A stretch of 64,000 nt of DNA from the NCBI RefSeq assembly GCF_005221385.1, contig NZ_CP039903.1, positions 1,178,001 through 1,242,000 on the forward strand. The letters are read 5' to 3'. Below are positions 19,458-27,171 of this stretch, piece by piece. The position numbers were made by a program, and so were the translations under genes. The stretch is from Agrobacterium tumefaciens (lineage in GTDB: Bacteria > Pseudomonadota > Alphaproteobacteria > Rhizobiales > Rhizobiaceae). Position 1 is the stretch's first letter, and each line of letters begins with the position of its first letter. The notes under the pieces are model-generated. The model was not told the DNA's origin. It did not search any database and saw nothing but the letters and a program-made list of their open reading frames with translations.

Positions 19458-19499
19458 GTCCTGCGAGGAATTCCCGGAAATATTGAAATGCCTGTTTAC

Positions 19500-19531
19500 A
19501 GCATCGAACCGAAAAGTGTGAAGCGCTTTTC
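19500..19531. repeat. Rhizobial-type intergenic hairpin repeat
   Basis: GAAAAG, TGTGAAG and CGCTTTTC make a small hairpin in the dac-tmk gap. The sequence ATCGAACCGAAAAGTGTGA resembles a dispersed palindromic intergenic element I recall from Rhizobium and Agrobacterium genomes. Recognition is from memory; copy number in this genome was not tested. Confidence 0.4.
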
Positions 19532-19588
19532 AGAAAATGAGGTGCCTGAACAAAAGCATAGGAGCAAGGTGGCACAAGGCGCGGATTT

Positions 19589-20755
19589 TCAGAGCCAGAA
19601 CAGCAGCAGTTCCTTCAACGCACCCGCCGCATTCTGGGTCAGCGAGCCCTTGCCGACCGAACCCTTGGTATAAAGCGGCACTTCACGCAGCAGCCGCTCG
19701 CCCGAAAAGACCTTAAGCGTTCCCGCATTGGCGCCAACGTCCAGAGGTGCATTCAACGGCCAGCGATAGACAATCCGTCCGGAAATTCGCTCCGGATTGT
19801 TGACCGGCACCAGCACACTGACATCTTCCTTTGGCGAGAGATCGACATAGGCGGCATCGCCGCCATAAACGCTGACCGAACCCACCACTTCATCCTTGCT
19901 GAAAAGATGGCGCTTTTCGAAAGCTGTGAGGCCCCAATCGACCACGCGGCGGGCTTCTTCCTGCCGCGTCTTGTCGTCTGTTATGCCTGATAGCGCCAGA
20001 TAAACCCGCCGTCCCTCCCGCTCTGCCGAAACCACGGCCGCAAAGCCGCTGCCTTCCGCAAAGCCAAGCCCGAGCCCATCTATGCCGTTCCCAAGCAGTG
20101 TGTTTTTGTTGCGCTGGAATATCCGGTTCCATTCGAAATCCGGCTTGGTGAAAAGCCCATAGCGATCCGGATAGGTATCATGCAGATGCTGGGCAAGACG
20201 CACCATATCCCTGGCAGTCGTCTGGTTGCCCGGATCAGGAAGCCCGGTGGAATTGGTAAACCTGCTGCGGTTCATGCCGAGTTCGCCCGCTCTCACCGTC
20301 ATGCGCTTGGCAAATGCAGGGTCCGAACCCGCCATGCCTTCGGCGACGATGATGCAGCCGTCATTGGCGTTCTGCACGATGATGCCGGTCAGGAGATCGT
20401 TGATACCGATGGAAGATTTCAGCGCCGCGAACATGGTCGAGGTTCGTGACGGTGCGCCGCCCGTGCGCCAGGCATATTCAGAGACGGGAAAAGCGGTCTC
20501 CGGCGTCACCTGCGCCTTGGAAAGCGCATCCAGCACCACCTCCACCGTCATCAGCTTTGCAAGCGACGCCGGCGGAAACGACTGATCCTCATTTTGCGAA
20601 AGAAGCACGGTGCCGGTTTCGGCATCGATCATATAGGCCTGTTCAGCCTTGGCGATGAAGGGCGCAGTCTGCGATTGCGCCGCACCTGCGCTTAAAAATG
20701 CAAGCCCGGCCGCGACGACCACCGAACAATAGGAGCGATAAATGGCCTTGTGCAT
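19589..20755 (-). CDS. S11-family D-Ala-D-Ala carboxypeptidase paralogue with degenerate motifs
   Basis: The 388-residue protein starts with a signal peptide ending near residue 29 and has a PBP5-type N-terminal domain plus a C-terminal beta domain. The SxxK motif is intact (Ser64-Lys67, SLAK). The SxN motif reads Asn129-Ala-Asn131, and the KTG motif of VDGxKTG is replaced by Gly229-Leu-Gly231 in IDGLGLGF. Active S11 enzymes trim the terminal D-Ala from peptidoglycan stem peptides in the periplasm. Loss of two of the three motifs suggests weak or no carboxypeptidase activity and perhaps a binding or structural role. It lies between rlpA and tmk. Confidence 0.88.
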   Translation of the reverse strand: MHKAIYRSYCSVVVAAGLAFLSAGAAQSQTAPFIAKAEQAYMIDAETGTVLLSQNEDQSFPPASLAKLMTVEVVLDALSKAQVTPETAFPVSEYAWRTGGAPSRTSTMFAALKSSIGINDLLTGIIVQNANDGCIIVAEGMAGSDPAFAKRMTVRAGELGMNRSRFTNSTGLPDPGNQTTARDMVRLAQHLHDTYPDRYGLFTKPDFEWNRIFQRNKNTLLGNGIDGLGLGFAEGSGFAAVVSAEREGRRVYLALSGITDDKTRQEEARRVVDWGLTAFEKRHLFSKDEVVGSVSVYGGDAAYVDLSPKEDVSVLVPVNNPERISGRIVYRWPLNAPLDVGANAGTLKVFSGERLLREVPLYTKGSVGKGSLTQNAAGALKELLLFWL

Positions 20756-20827
20756 GAAACCGCCCAGTCCTGCCTGCCGAAACCGGCCGCCCGAAACGAA
20801 ACGGATGCAGCCCTACCCTTCAATCCG

Positions 20828-21916
20828 TCAGCGGGACTTCGCCTGCTGACGCTTCACATGGGCGAGTATCGATTGCTCGTTGAGCGCGCCACGATCGACC
20901 AGCACGCTGTCGAAGGCACGTGTGGTCCGGGAAACCGTAGCAGATTCTTGCGAATAAGCCGCCGCATATTTGGACGATGGTGTCGGCACGCGCAGATAAT
21001 TGCCGCCGGGCGCCGCCGGCTCTCGCATGAAGTTTCCTTCGGGACGTTCAGCCAGGAACGGACCGATTTCCGGCAGGATCGCAAATTGTTCGAACGCTGG
21101 CGCGGGACCATTGACCAGCGGCATGGCCTGCAGAGCCGCATTCTTCCTGGAACCGACCAGCGCCGTCTGCGTCGAACCGCTATAGTTCGGATTGGAGGCA
21201 GGAGCCGGCACGAAGTTCGGAGAGGCCGAAGCCACCATCACGCCCGTTGCGATCTGCCCTTCCGGCGCAACACCCGGCGAGCGCGAGCCCTTCGGAATAT
21301 AGGACGCCATCAGATAGGGCATGTCGTGACCGTCAAGCGGGGCGCGGCCGGCATATTGCACCCGCACATTCGCCGTACCTGTCGCCTTCATGTCGAGAAG
21401 ATCGGCCGTCTTGCTGGAAACGTCGATCAGGCGGCCTTCGTGGAAAGGTCCGCGATCGTTGACGCGCACCAGAACCGACGCGCCATTTTCCGTGTTGGTG
21501 ATGCGCGCATAGCTCGGCAGGGGAAATGTCGGATGTGCGGCAGAAAGATGTTCTTTGTCGTACACCTCACCATTCGCCGTCAGGCGGCCATGGAAGGCGG
21601 AACCGTACCAGGAGGCAAGACCGGTCTTGTTATAACCCGGCTCTTCTTTCGGAAAATAACGACGGCCTTTGACGGTATAGGCATTACCGATCAGCTCGCG
21701 CCCGCCGCCCTTGGGAATGCTCTTGCCATCGGCAACGCGCGGGCTGGCTTTGACGCCATATTCCGATTCAGAGAAATATTCCTTGCTGCGCTTGGGCTTA
21801 GGCTTGGTCTCGGTCGTGGTGGAACACGACGCTGTCGCAGCGCAAAGCACGGAAATTGCAAGCCACTTCGCACCCGATCTGGTGCTGATGCCGAGTTTCT
21901 TGACCGTAGAATTCAA
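20828..21916 (-). CDS. rlpA: RlpA-like septal lytic transglycosylase lipoprotein
   Basis: The 362-residue protein has an N-terminal lipoprotein signal with a lipobox-like ATASC near residue 30. A double-psi beta-barrel follows (about 95-190) with GLASWYG, GRLTANGEVYD and VRVNDRGPFHEGRLIDVS, the catalytic-site segments of RlpA. RlpA cleaves naked glycan strands at division sites. There is no SPOR domain; the C-terminal 160 residues are low-complexity and probably disordered. It neighbours the dac gene, another cell-wall function. Confidence 0.9.
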   Translation of the reverse strand: MNSTVKKLGISTRSGAKWLAISVLCAATASCSTTTETKPKPKRSKEYFSESEYGVKASPRVADGKSIPKGGGRELIGNAYTVKGRRYFPKEEPGYNKTGLASWYGSAFHGRLTANGEVYDKEHLSAAHPTFPLPSYARITNTENGASVLVRVNDRGPFHEGRLIDVSSKTADLLDMKATGTANVRVQYAGRAPLDGHDMPYLMASYIPKGSRSPGVAPEGQIATGVMVASASPNFVPAPASNPNYSGSTQTALVGSRKNAALQAMPLVNGPAPAFEQFAILPEIGPFLAERPEGNFMREPAAPGGNYLRVPTPSSKYAAAYSQESATVSRTTRAFDSVLVDRGALNEQSILAHVKRQQAKSR

Positions 21917-22235
21917 ATCGTCTGCCCCACGCTGCTATTGGCTCGGAGAACCGCACCCTCACTTGCCTCGATGAATTGCCCCTGCCATCGAAGCACCTAA
22001 CAGTCGCTTAATCTTGTGCATAACGTGGCGAAAATGCGAACGACTTCTGCAAATTCGATAAAATTGTAATGAACGTGGTTAATGATTTATCTCTTTTTGG
22101 GCGCTTGAAATCGACTGTTGACGCTCGTCCGCGCCTTCTCCCACATTCGAAATAACGGAACAAAGGCAGTGTGGCCGCGTTTCTTCCCCGCAAACAAACA
22201 AGCTTCCGCCGGTTTTTCGGCTGAGGGAGGAAACC
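21917..22235. other. Divergent promoter region between rlpA and a small secreted-protein gene
   Basis: This 319-bp gap is moderately AT-rich (22000-22090) and must carry the promoter for rlpA leftward and for the gene at 22236 rightward. I saw no tRNA, riboswitch or clear operator in it. Confidence 0.5.
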
Positions 22236-22580
22236 ATGATCAAGTCAATAAAAGCTACAGGTCTGGCGCTTGGCATCGCCTTGGTATCCATCGCCGCGCC
22301 GATCCCGGCAGGAGCGCAGGACATGGAATTAAGGATCGGTCCGGACGGCGTGCGCCCGGTCATCCGCGATCGAGATCGCGACAGAGACGTTGACCGCCGT
22401 GGTCCGCCCCGTATGCGCGGCTGCAGCGAACGCGAAGCTCGCGCCGCCGCCCGTGAGGCTGGCCTGCGAGATCCTGAAGTCGTGCGCGTCACCCCCGGCC
22501 GCGTCGTCGTTCAAGGCTTCACCCGCCGAGGGCCGGATCGCATCACCTTCGCCAACGAACGGGGTTGCCCCGAAATCTGA
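22236..22580 (+). CDS. Small secreted Arg/Asp-rich protein of unknown function
   Basis: The 114-residue product has a clear signal peptide ending near AGAQ (residue 28). It then has a highly charged RDRDRDRDVDRR stretch (about 47-58) and a C-terminal half containing two Cys, CSEREARAAAREAGLRD and a terminal GC. GGGAGGAAA stands at ribosome-site spacing. Similar short periplasmic proteins are common in Rhizobiaceae and have no assigned function. The strong terminator after it makes it a single-gene unit at the edge of the prophage. Confidence 0.75.
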   Translation: MIKSIKATGLALGIALVSIAAPIPAGAQDMELRIGPDGVRPVIRDRDRDRDVDRRGPPRMRGCSEREARAAAREAGLRDPEVVRVTPGRVVVQGFTRRGPDRITFANERGCPEI

Positions 22581-22597
22581 TCAAATGTGAAATCTGG

Positions 22598-22620
22598 AGC
22601 CCGCCGAAAGGCGGGTTTCG
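22598..22620 (+). terminator. Rho-independent terminator
   Basis: CCCGCC, GAAA and GGCGGG make a 6-bp GC stem with a stable GAAA tetraloop, followed by TTTCGT, 20 nt after the stop of the small secreted protein. This is the last clearly chromosomal feature before the prophage. Confidence 0.85.
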
Positions 22621-22828
22621 TCGTTGTGGGTAATATCAACGCAGCCCTGACCAAACGACGTGGCCCGGATCGGTAATCGTTCCGCGTTTTTTAAATGGTC
22701 ATTTTTGAGCTGAATGGCAGATGGGGTGTCTGTCACGTTTAAGCGCCTACTGCGTTGAAATTGGCTCTAAAATTTTTTGGTCATTTTGAAATGTACCCGG
22801 TTTTATACCCGGGAATATTTTTCAGTTT

Positions 22829-23059
22829 TTACGACGCCTTTTTCAGCCTTCCCACGGTCTGTCGGCTGTCCTGCCATCCCTTAATGTCAGCGACGGTCCA
22901 TCGAACGCATCGTTCTCCCAGCTGGCGCGGACGAGGAAAGTCGCCGTCGTCCATCCAGCGGTACAGCGTTGACGAGCCGACCTTCACCATGGCGAGGACT
23001 TCTTTTAAGGACAGATACGCGTCAAGCGCGATTAGGTTTTGTGCGGGGTTGTCGGACAT
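22829..23059 (-). CDS. AlpA-family excisionase / DNA-binding regulator
   Basis: The 76-residue protein is a single winged-helix MerR/AlpA-type domain: YLSLKEVLAMVKVGSSTLYRWMDDGDFPRPRQLGERCVRW. The STLYRW recognition helix and FPRP wing are characteristic of AlpA. AlpA proteins act as excisionase-like regulators in prophages and genomic islands. GGAGCG precedes the ATG. Helically phased GGGAAC repeats lie 50-110 bp upstream, probably its binding sites or recombinase arm sites. Its position as the outermost phage gene fits a role at the attachment end. Confidence 0.85.
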   Translation of the reverse strand: MSDNPAQNLIALDAYLSLKEVLAMVKVGSSTLYRWMDDGDFPRPRQLGERCVRWTVADIKGWQDSRQTVGRLKKAS

Positions 23060-23109
23060 CGGTACGCTCCAAGCAAAATCATGGCACCGGCGAGAGGCAT
23101 CGCCGAGTT

Positions 23110-23170
23110 GGAACTATCCGCGGGAACAATATGGGAACATATGGGACGTTATGTCAAGCCACGGGAACTA
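23110..23170. repeat. Helically phased GGGAAC repeats upstream of alpA
   Basis: GGGAAC occurs at 23122, 23133 and 23163, with a variant GGGACG at 23143, giving start spacings of 11, 10 and 20 bp. GGAACTAT also occurs at 23110 and 23164. Such phasing puts the sites on one helix face, as for cooperative binding by an excisionase or integrase arm-type sites. Confidence 0.5.
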
Positions 23171-23264
23171 TAGTTGGAGAATAATTAGCCAGACGACGAG
23201 TACCACCGTCGCGACAGCCACCACCCTGCCCTGCGGCTTCGCCGCCTCCCTAATATGCCTTGCT

Positions 23265-23597
23265 CTAGGTCTCGTCATGTCGGCGTCTCCCGATCTCCGC
23301 GTGACGGAGGCGAAATGCCTTCAGGATAATTTCAACGATGATAACACCGCCGATACCGGTAATGAAACCGCCAACACTGGCGGATTGTTCCTCAGCCACG
23401 CTCATGGGCCCGAAGATGAAGTGAAAGAACTTTGTCCCCAGCGGGCTGAGATAGTAGGCCGTCAGTGCGCCGACGAAGAGCTTGCGGGCGCTGGCCCACC
23501 AGCCTGTCCATTCCATCGCGACGGAAACGGCAGATCCCGCGATGCCTGCCAGAGCGAGCTTTGCCTCGGCAGAATTCCACCAATCCCAAAAAGACAT
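23265..23597 (-). CDS. Small phage membrane protein, probable second holin
   Basis: The 110-residue protein has hydrophobic segments around residues 12-30, 38-62 and 74-93 and a basic, Arg/His-rich C-terminal tail (RLRHAEIGRRRHDE). This is a common holin layout. It starts at the stop of the 3TM holin and lies last in the endolysin operon. It could be a holin, antiholin or pinholin; I recognise no precise family. Confidence 0.6.
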   Translation of the reverse strand: MSFWDWWNSAEAKLALAGIAGSAVSVAMEWTGWWASARKLFVGALTAYYLSPLGTKFFHFIFGPMSVAEEQSASVGGFITGIGGVIIVEIILKAFRLRHAEIGRRRHDET

Positions 23598-24121
23598 CAG
23601 CCTTCTTTCTTCACCGCACGAATGACCGTGTTTCCGCCCATGTAGAGGCCGGTATAAATCGTGAAAATGCCAAGGAAGGTCGCGAGGTCAAGCCCGACCT
23701 CAATCTGGATGCCCGTGCCGGTCGCCCACAGGAGCGCATTGAGCAGCGGCCGGACGATAACGAACCACGCGATGCAGACCAGCATGAGCCACATGCCTGC
23801 GGGCCGCCAGAGCCAGCCGAAGGACGTATCCTTGTTCATCTCGGCCAGCATGAGGCGGTTCGCCTCTTTCTGCTGCTCGACTTCGGCGAGGATCAGTGCC
23901 GGCGCGATGGGCTCGACCTGGCTTACCGCCTCGTCCAGCGTGGATTGCGGCAGCGTGGGCAGCTCGTCGACCGTGACGCCGGCTTGCTTGGCAATCGCGT
24001 CGATCACAGTGCCGCCGATCTCACCCGCGACGCCACCCACCTGCTTCTCAAGGATGGTTTTGACCGTGGAAGCGCCGACGCGCAGCGCAGCGCCGATCAG
24101 GATAGATGCGAGCGCGCTCAT
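23597..24121 (-). CDS. Holin of the 3TM superfamily (GTA-type)
   Basis: The 174-residue protein has an N-terminal hydrophobic region. A central hydrophilic stretch ends in EANRLMLAEMNKDTSFGWLWRPAGMW, the signature of GTA-type 3TM holins, and two C-terminal membrane helices follow. Holins permeabilise the inner membrane so that endolysin reaches the wall. The start overlaps the endolysin stop by ATGA and the stop touches the next gene, so the three lysis genes form one operon. Confidence 0.8.
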   Translation of the reverse strand: MSALASILIGAALRVGASTVKTILEKQVGGVAGEIGGTVIDAIAKQAGVTVDELPTLPQSTLDEAVSQVEPIAPALILAEVEQQKEANRLMLAEMNKDTSFGWLWRPAGMWLMLVCIAWFVIVRPLLNALLWATGTGIQIEVGLDLATFLGIFTIYTGLYMGGNTVIRAVKKEG

Positions 24122-24870
24122 GCCGCCACCTCGTTGTAGGCCTCAACGCGAGCATCGGCGGCGCGCTTCTTGGCGATGAAGATAACCGTTGCAACGGCAC
24201 CGGCCGCCACAATGGCGACGAGGATCCAGACTGTCGTTGCATCTGTCACGGTGGAAGGCTCGACCACGGACGCGGCCGCTGGCGCCGACGCCGCGGTGGC
24301 GCTGGTGGTGGCCGCCTTCTTTGCCGAGCTGGCCTGCTTCGCCGACTGCGTTGCTTCCGTCTTGATCTTGCCGCTTACCTGCGACGGGGAAAGGCCCATT
24401 GCCGCGAGAGCCATAGCGACGCCGCGCGCCTCGATGTCAGCGACGCGACGTCCCCATCCCTTGCCGAAGGTTTTCCAGATCTTGAGCGACTGCATGAAGG
24501 ACAGGCGAGCGCGGCAGATTTTCTTAACCGTCTCGCTGTGGTCATTGCTACCGGCGGAGGCGAGGAGCCATTTCCGCCCACGGGAAACGCCCGAATTGAC
24601 CGAGGCGTCGTAAACAGCCAGGTCAACGCCGGGGAACAGCTTGTCAGCGCCGCAAGCGAGCCAGAACTCGCTGCGATAGAACTTGAGAGCCTGTGCCATG
24701 GTGATGTTACGCACCGGCGTCCGCTTCATGCTCATCTTGTCTTGATATTGGTGCCAGCGGATTTCGGTGATGCCGTACATCGTCTTGCCGCCGGGATCGT
24801 CGGGATGGTCGCTCCATCCCCCTTCCCACTTGCCTGTGACGGCTTGGCAAATCTCGAATCGGTCAGTCAT
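24118..24870 (-). CDS. GH108 endolysin with C-terminal membrane anchor
   Basis: The 250-residue protein has the GH108 catalytic motif WEGGWSDHPDDPGG (general acid Glu16), YGIT shortly after, and a downstream peptidoglycan-binding half (VDLAVYDASVNSGVSRG, about 80-165). An Ala/Lys-rich linker and one membrane helix (about 212-232) follow. GH108 enzymes are N-acetylmuramidases. A C-terminal helix is unusual and may tether the enzyme until holin action. The gene begins the lysis operon and lies 24 nt downstream of a GCGCATGAGTGC element. Confidence 0.88.
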   Translation of the reverse strand: MTDRFEICQAVTGKWEGGWSDHPDDPGGKTMYGITEIRWHQYQDKMSMKRTPVRNITMAQALKFYRSEFWLACGADKLFPGVDLAVYDASVNSGVSRGRKWLLASAGSNDHSETVKKICRARLSFMQSLKIWKTFGKGWGRRVADIEARGVAMALAAMGLSPSQVSGKIKTEATQSAKQASSAKKAATTSATAASAPAAASVVEPSTVTDATTVWILVAIVAAGAVATVIFIAKKRAADARVEAYNEVAA

Positions 24871-24894
24871 GGGTGCGCTCCAAAATCAGGGGCC

Positions 24895-24906
24895 GCACTC
24901 ATGCGC
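24895..24906 (-). promoter_or_regulatory. Phage late-unit element GCGCATGAGTGC, copy 1 (endolysin operon)
   Basis: Minus-strand exact copy, 24 nt upstream of the endolysin ATG. A TATTGAAAC stretch lies about 11-17 nt upstream of it. A partial copy (GCGCATGA) sits at 24925-24932 in the same orientation. Confidence 0.65.
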
Positions 24907-24977
24907 TAGCGATGTGTTTCAATATCATGCGCCAGTTGTTGCAACAATCCGCCAAATCCAGTATTTAGAGAGCAGAT

Positions 24978-24989
24978 GCGCATGAGTGC
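24978..24989 (+). promoter_or_regulatory. Phage late-unit element GCGCATGAGTGC, copy 2 (capsid operon)
   Basis: Plus-strand exact copy, 29 nt upstream of the capsid ATG. GTATTTAGAG lies just upstream as a -10-like sequence. It is divergent from copy 1, 71 bp away. Confidence 0.65.
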
Positions 24990-25018
24990 TGTTTGATCCT
25001 GAACCGGAGACATCACTC

Positions 25019-26116
25019 ATGACCAAGACTGTGGTTGCCTTTGGCGATCCGAAAGCGCAGAAAAAGTGGTCTGGCGCGCTCTTCATCGACATCACCAAGA
25101 AAAGCTATTGGGACCGTAAGTTTATCGGCACGTCCGATGAATATGCGATCCAGCGTCTGACCGACCTCGAGTCGGAAGCGGGCGACCAGATCAGCTTCGA
25201 CTTGTCGGTGCAGCTCCGCAACCGCCCGACCTATGGCGACCAGCGCCTCGAGGGCAAGGAAGAAAGCCTTCGCTTCTTCACCGACCAGATCAAGATCGAC
25301 CAGATGCGCCACGGCGTCTCTGCTGGCGGCAAGATGAGCCGCAAGCGTACCGCCCACAACATGCGCCAGGTCGGCAAGAACCGCCTCTCCGACTATTGGT
25401 CGAAGTTCAACGATCAGATGATCTTCATCTACATGTCCGGCGCACGCGGCATCAATGAAGACTTCATCGAAACGACGGCATGGGCTGGCCACGCCGAGAA
25501 CCCGATAGAAGCGCCCGACGCAGATCATATCCTTTACGGCGGCGATGCGACCGCTAAGGCAAACCTCGATTCGGCGGACATCATGTCCCGCGCTGTGATC
25601 GAGCGCGCACAGACCAAGGCCCGCATGATGTCGGCCAAGGATCCGAAGAACGCCAACATGATGCCCATCATGATCAATGGCGAAGCGCACTACGTCTGCG
25701 TCATGAACCCCTTCCAGGAATATGACCTGCGCAACAAGGATCAGGGCGGCTGGCTCGAAATCCAGAAGGCCGCCGCGGCTGCCGAAGGACGCGCAAGCCC
25801 GATCTTCAAGGGCGGCCTCGGGATGATCGGCAATACGGTCCTGCACAGCCATGAATGGGGCATTCGCTTCAACGACTACGGCGCTGGCGGCAATGTCGCC
25901 GCTGGTCGCGCGCTCTTCATCGGCCGTCAGGGCGGTGTCATCGCCTTCGGTTCCGCCGGCGGCTTCCGCTACACTTGGACGGAAGAAACCAAGGACCACG
26001 GCAATGAGCCGGTCGTTGCTTCTGGCGTCATCGCCGGCGTCAAGAAGACCCGCTTCAACGGTCGCGACTATGGCGTGATGTCGATCGACACCGCAGCCGT
26101 CGATCCCAACGCCTGA
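25019..26116 (+). CDS. Major capsid protein, N4-gp56 family
   Basis: The 365-residue protein matches the N4-gp56/phage-capsid-like family. Its segments SKLTD-like YAIQRLTDLESEAGDQISFDL, SRKRTAHNMRQVGKNRLSDYWSK and GMIGNTVLHSHEWGIRF are the characteristic ones, and its length is normal. It forms the HK97-fold icosahedral shell. The ATG at 25019 with ACCGGAG upstream is chosen over an in-frame codon 11 residues earlier. It leads the plus-strand virion operon. The scaffold and portal genes are about 31 kb away on the other strand, which is unusual. Confidence 0.88.
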   Translation: MTKTVVAFGDPKAQKKWSGALFIDITKKSYWDRKFIGTSDEYAIQRLTDLESEAGDQISFDLSVQLRNRPTYGDQRLEGKEESLRFFTDQIKIDQMRHGVSAGGKMSRKRTAHNMRQVGKNRLSDYWSKFNDQMIFIYMSGARGINEDFIETTAWAGHAENPIEAPDADHILYGGDATAKANLDSADIMSRAVIERAQTKARMMSAKDPKNANMMPIMINGEAHYVCVMNPFQEYDLRNKDQGGWLEIQKAAAAAEGRASPIFKGGLGMIGNTVLHSHEWGIRFNDYGAGGNVAAGRALFIGRQGGVIAFGSAGGFRYTWTEETKDHGNEPVVASGVIAGVKKTRFNGRDYGVMSIDTAAVDPNA

Positions 26117-26188
26117 TGACCTGCCCGGGGTTCGCCCCGGGCTTTATCCGCTTCGCCACCGCGACACGAACTCCAAAGGAACACGCTC

Positions 26189-26650
26189 ATGACGCTCATT
26201 CTGAGCAAATATGCCAAAGGGACCGAACCCCTTTCCTACCCGTCCACGGCTGGCGAAGCTGTTGCCATCCGCTTTTCGCACCAGCTCACCGCCGCGCCCG
26301 CCGCTGGTGACATTCTCGAGTTGGCCTGCATCCCGTCCAATTGCCGTGTCGCAGAAATCATCGTCGATATGGATGATCTCGACACCAACGGCGCTCCCAC
26401 CGTTCTTTTCGACGTGGGCATCATGAGCGCAACGTTTGGTCTGGAAGATAACGCCCGCACCTGCGGCGCGGAATTCTTCTCCGGCTCCAATCTGGCGCAG
26501 GCAGGCGGCGTCGCTCGTCCGACACTGAAGACCGCATACCGCACCACTGCCTCAAACGTGGATCGCGGCATCGGCGTGAAATTCACGACGGTCGCGGCCA
26601 CCTTCGCTCCGGGTATTATCGGGCTGACTGTTTTCCTCACCAGCGAGTAA
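26189..26650 (+). CDS. Capsid-associated structural protein (possible decoration protein)
   Basis: The 153-residue protein has no obvious enzymatic motif. It is rich in short beta-type segments, with Thr/Ala/Gly dominance, typical of virion proteins. It follows the capsid gene by 72 bp and precedes a strong terminator, so it is probably made at capsid-like levels. A head decoration or fibre role is inferred from position only. Confidence 0.6.
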   Translation: MTLILSKYAKGTEPLSYPSTAGEAVAIRFSHQLTAAPAAGDILELACIPSNCRVAEIIVDMDDLDTNGAPTVLFDVGIMSATFGLEDNARTCGAEFFSGSNLAQAGGVARPTLKTAYRTTASNVDRGIGVKFTTVAATFAPGIIGLTVFLTSE

Positions 26651-26672
26651 GCCCCTCAAGGCTGGATGTGGC

Positions 26673-26697
26673 AAGGGGCTTCCAAGCCCCTTTTTCT
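26673..26697 (+). terminator. Rho-independent terminator after the capsid unit
   Basis: GGGGCTT (26675-26681), CC and AAGCCCC (26684-26690) form a 7-bp stem with a 2-nt loop followed by TTTTTC, extended by AA/TT pairs. It probably reduces read-through so that the capsid and its partner are expressed above downstream genes. Confidence 0.85.
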
Positions 26698-26712
26698 TTC
26701 AAGGAGTGAACT

Positions 26713-27168
26713 ATGAAGACTGTCATCGAATGCACGCTGGGCGCAACGGAACAGACGGTGGGTGGCATCACCTATAGCTTCGACCGCGACACGCATGGCC
26801 GTTTCGTCAACGAGGTGAACAGCGTTCTGCATCGCTCGATCTTCCTCAACGTCACCCATTACCGCGAGGTCCCGCTCGATCCGCCTCCGCCCGAGGACGA
26901 TCAGGAAATCCCCGCATTCCTGTCCGGACAGGGCGGCACCGGCGAAGGTGAAGGCACTGGCGACGACGCAGGCGATGACGACGGTTCCAGCTCCGAGGGA
27001 GATGGCGCCGGGGAAGGTGAAGGCACCGGCGACGATGACGGCTCGAACGCTGGCGACGAAACCAATGCTCTCGACGGCGACCAACAGGCAGTCGGCGAGG
27101 CGGACAAGCAGCCCGAGCAGGCACCCGTAGCCGCTCCCGCCAAGAAGGCCACCAACAAGAGCAAGTAA
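26713..27168 (+). CDS. Acidic repeat-containing virion-operon protein
   Basis: The 151-residue protein has an ordered first 55 residues (ending DPPPPEDDQE). An Asp/Glu/Gly low-complexity region follows, with two copies of GEGEGTGDD (about 78-105), and then a basic KKATNKSK tail. AAGGAG precedes the ATG. Function unknown. Position next to capsid and adaptor genes suggests a head or connector role; the acidic tail could act as DNA mimic or spacer, but this is speculation. Confidence 0.65.
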   Translation: MKTVIECTLGATEQTVGGITYSFDRDTHGRFVNEVNSVLHRSIFLNVTHYREVPLDPPPPEDDQEIPAFLSGQGGTGEGEGTGDDAGDDDGSSSEGDGAGEGEGTGDDDGSNAGDETNALDGDQQAVGEADKQPEQAPVAAPAKKATNKSK

Positions 27169-27171
27169 GCC

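Noticed and set aside
21917..22830. tRNA gene as prophage integration target
   Set aside because: No cloverleaf-forming sequence or T-loop GTTCRA consensus seen by eye on either strand.
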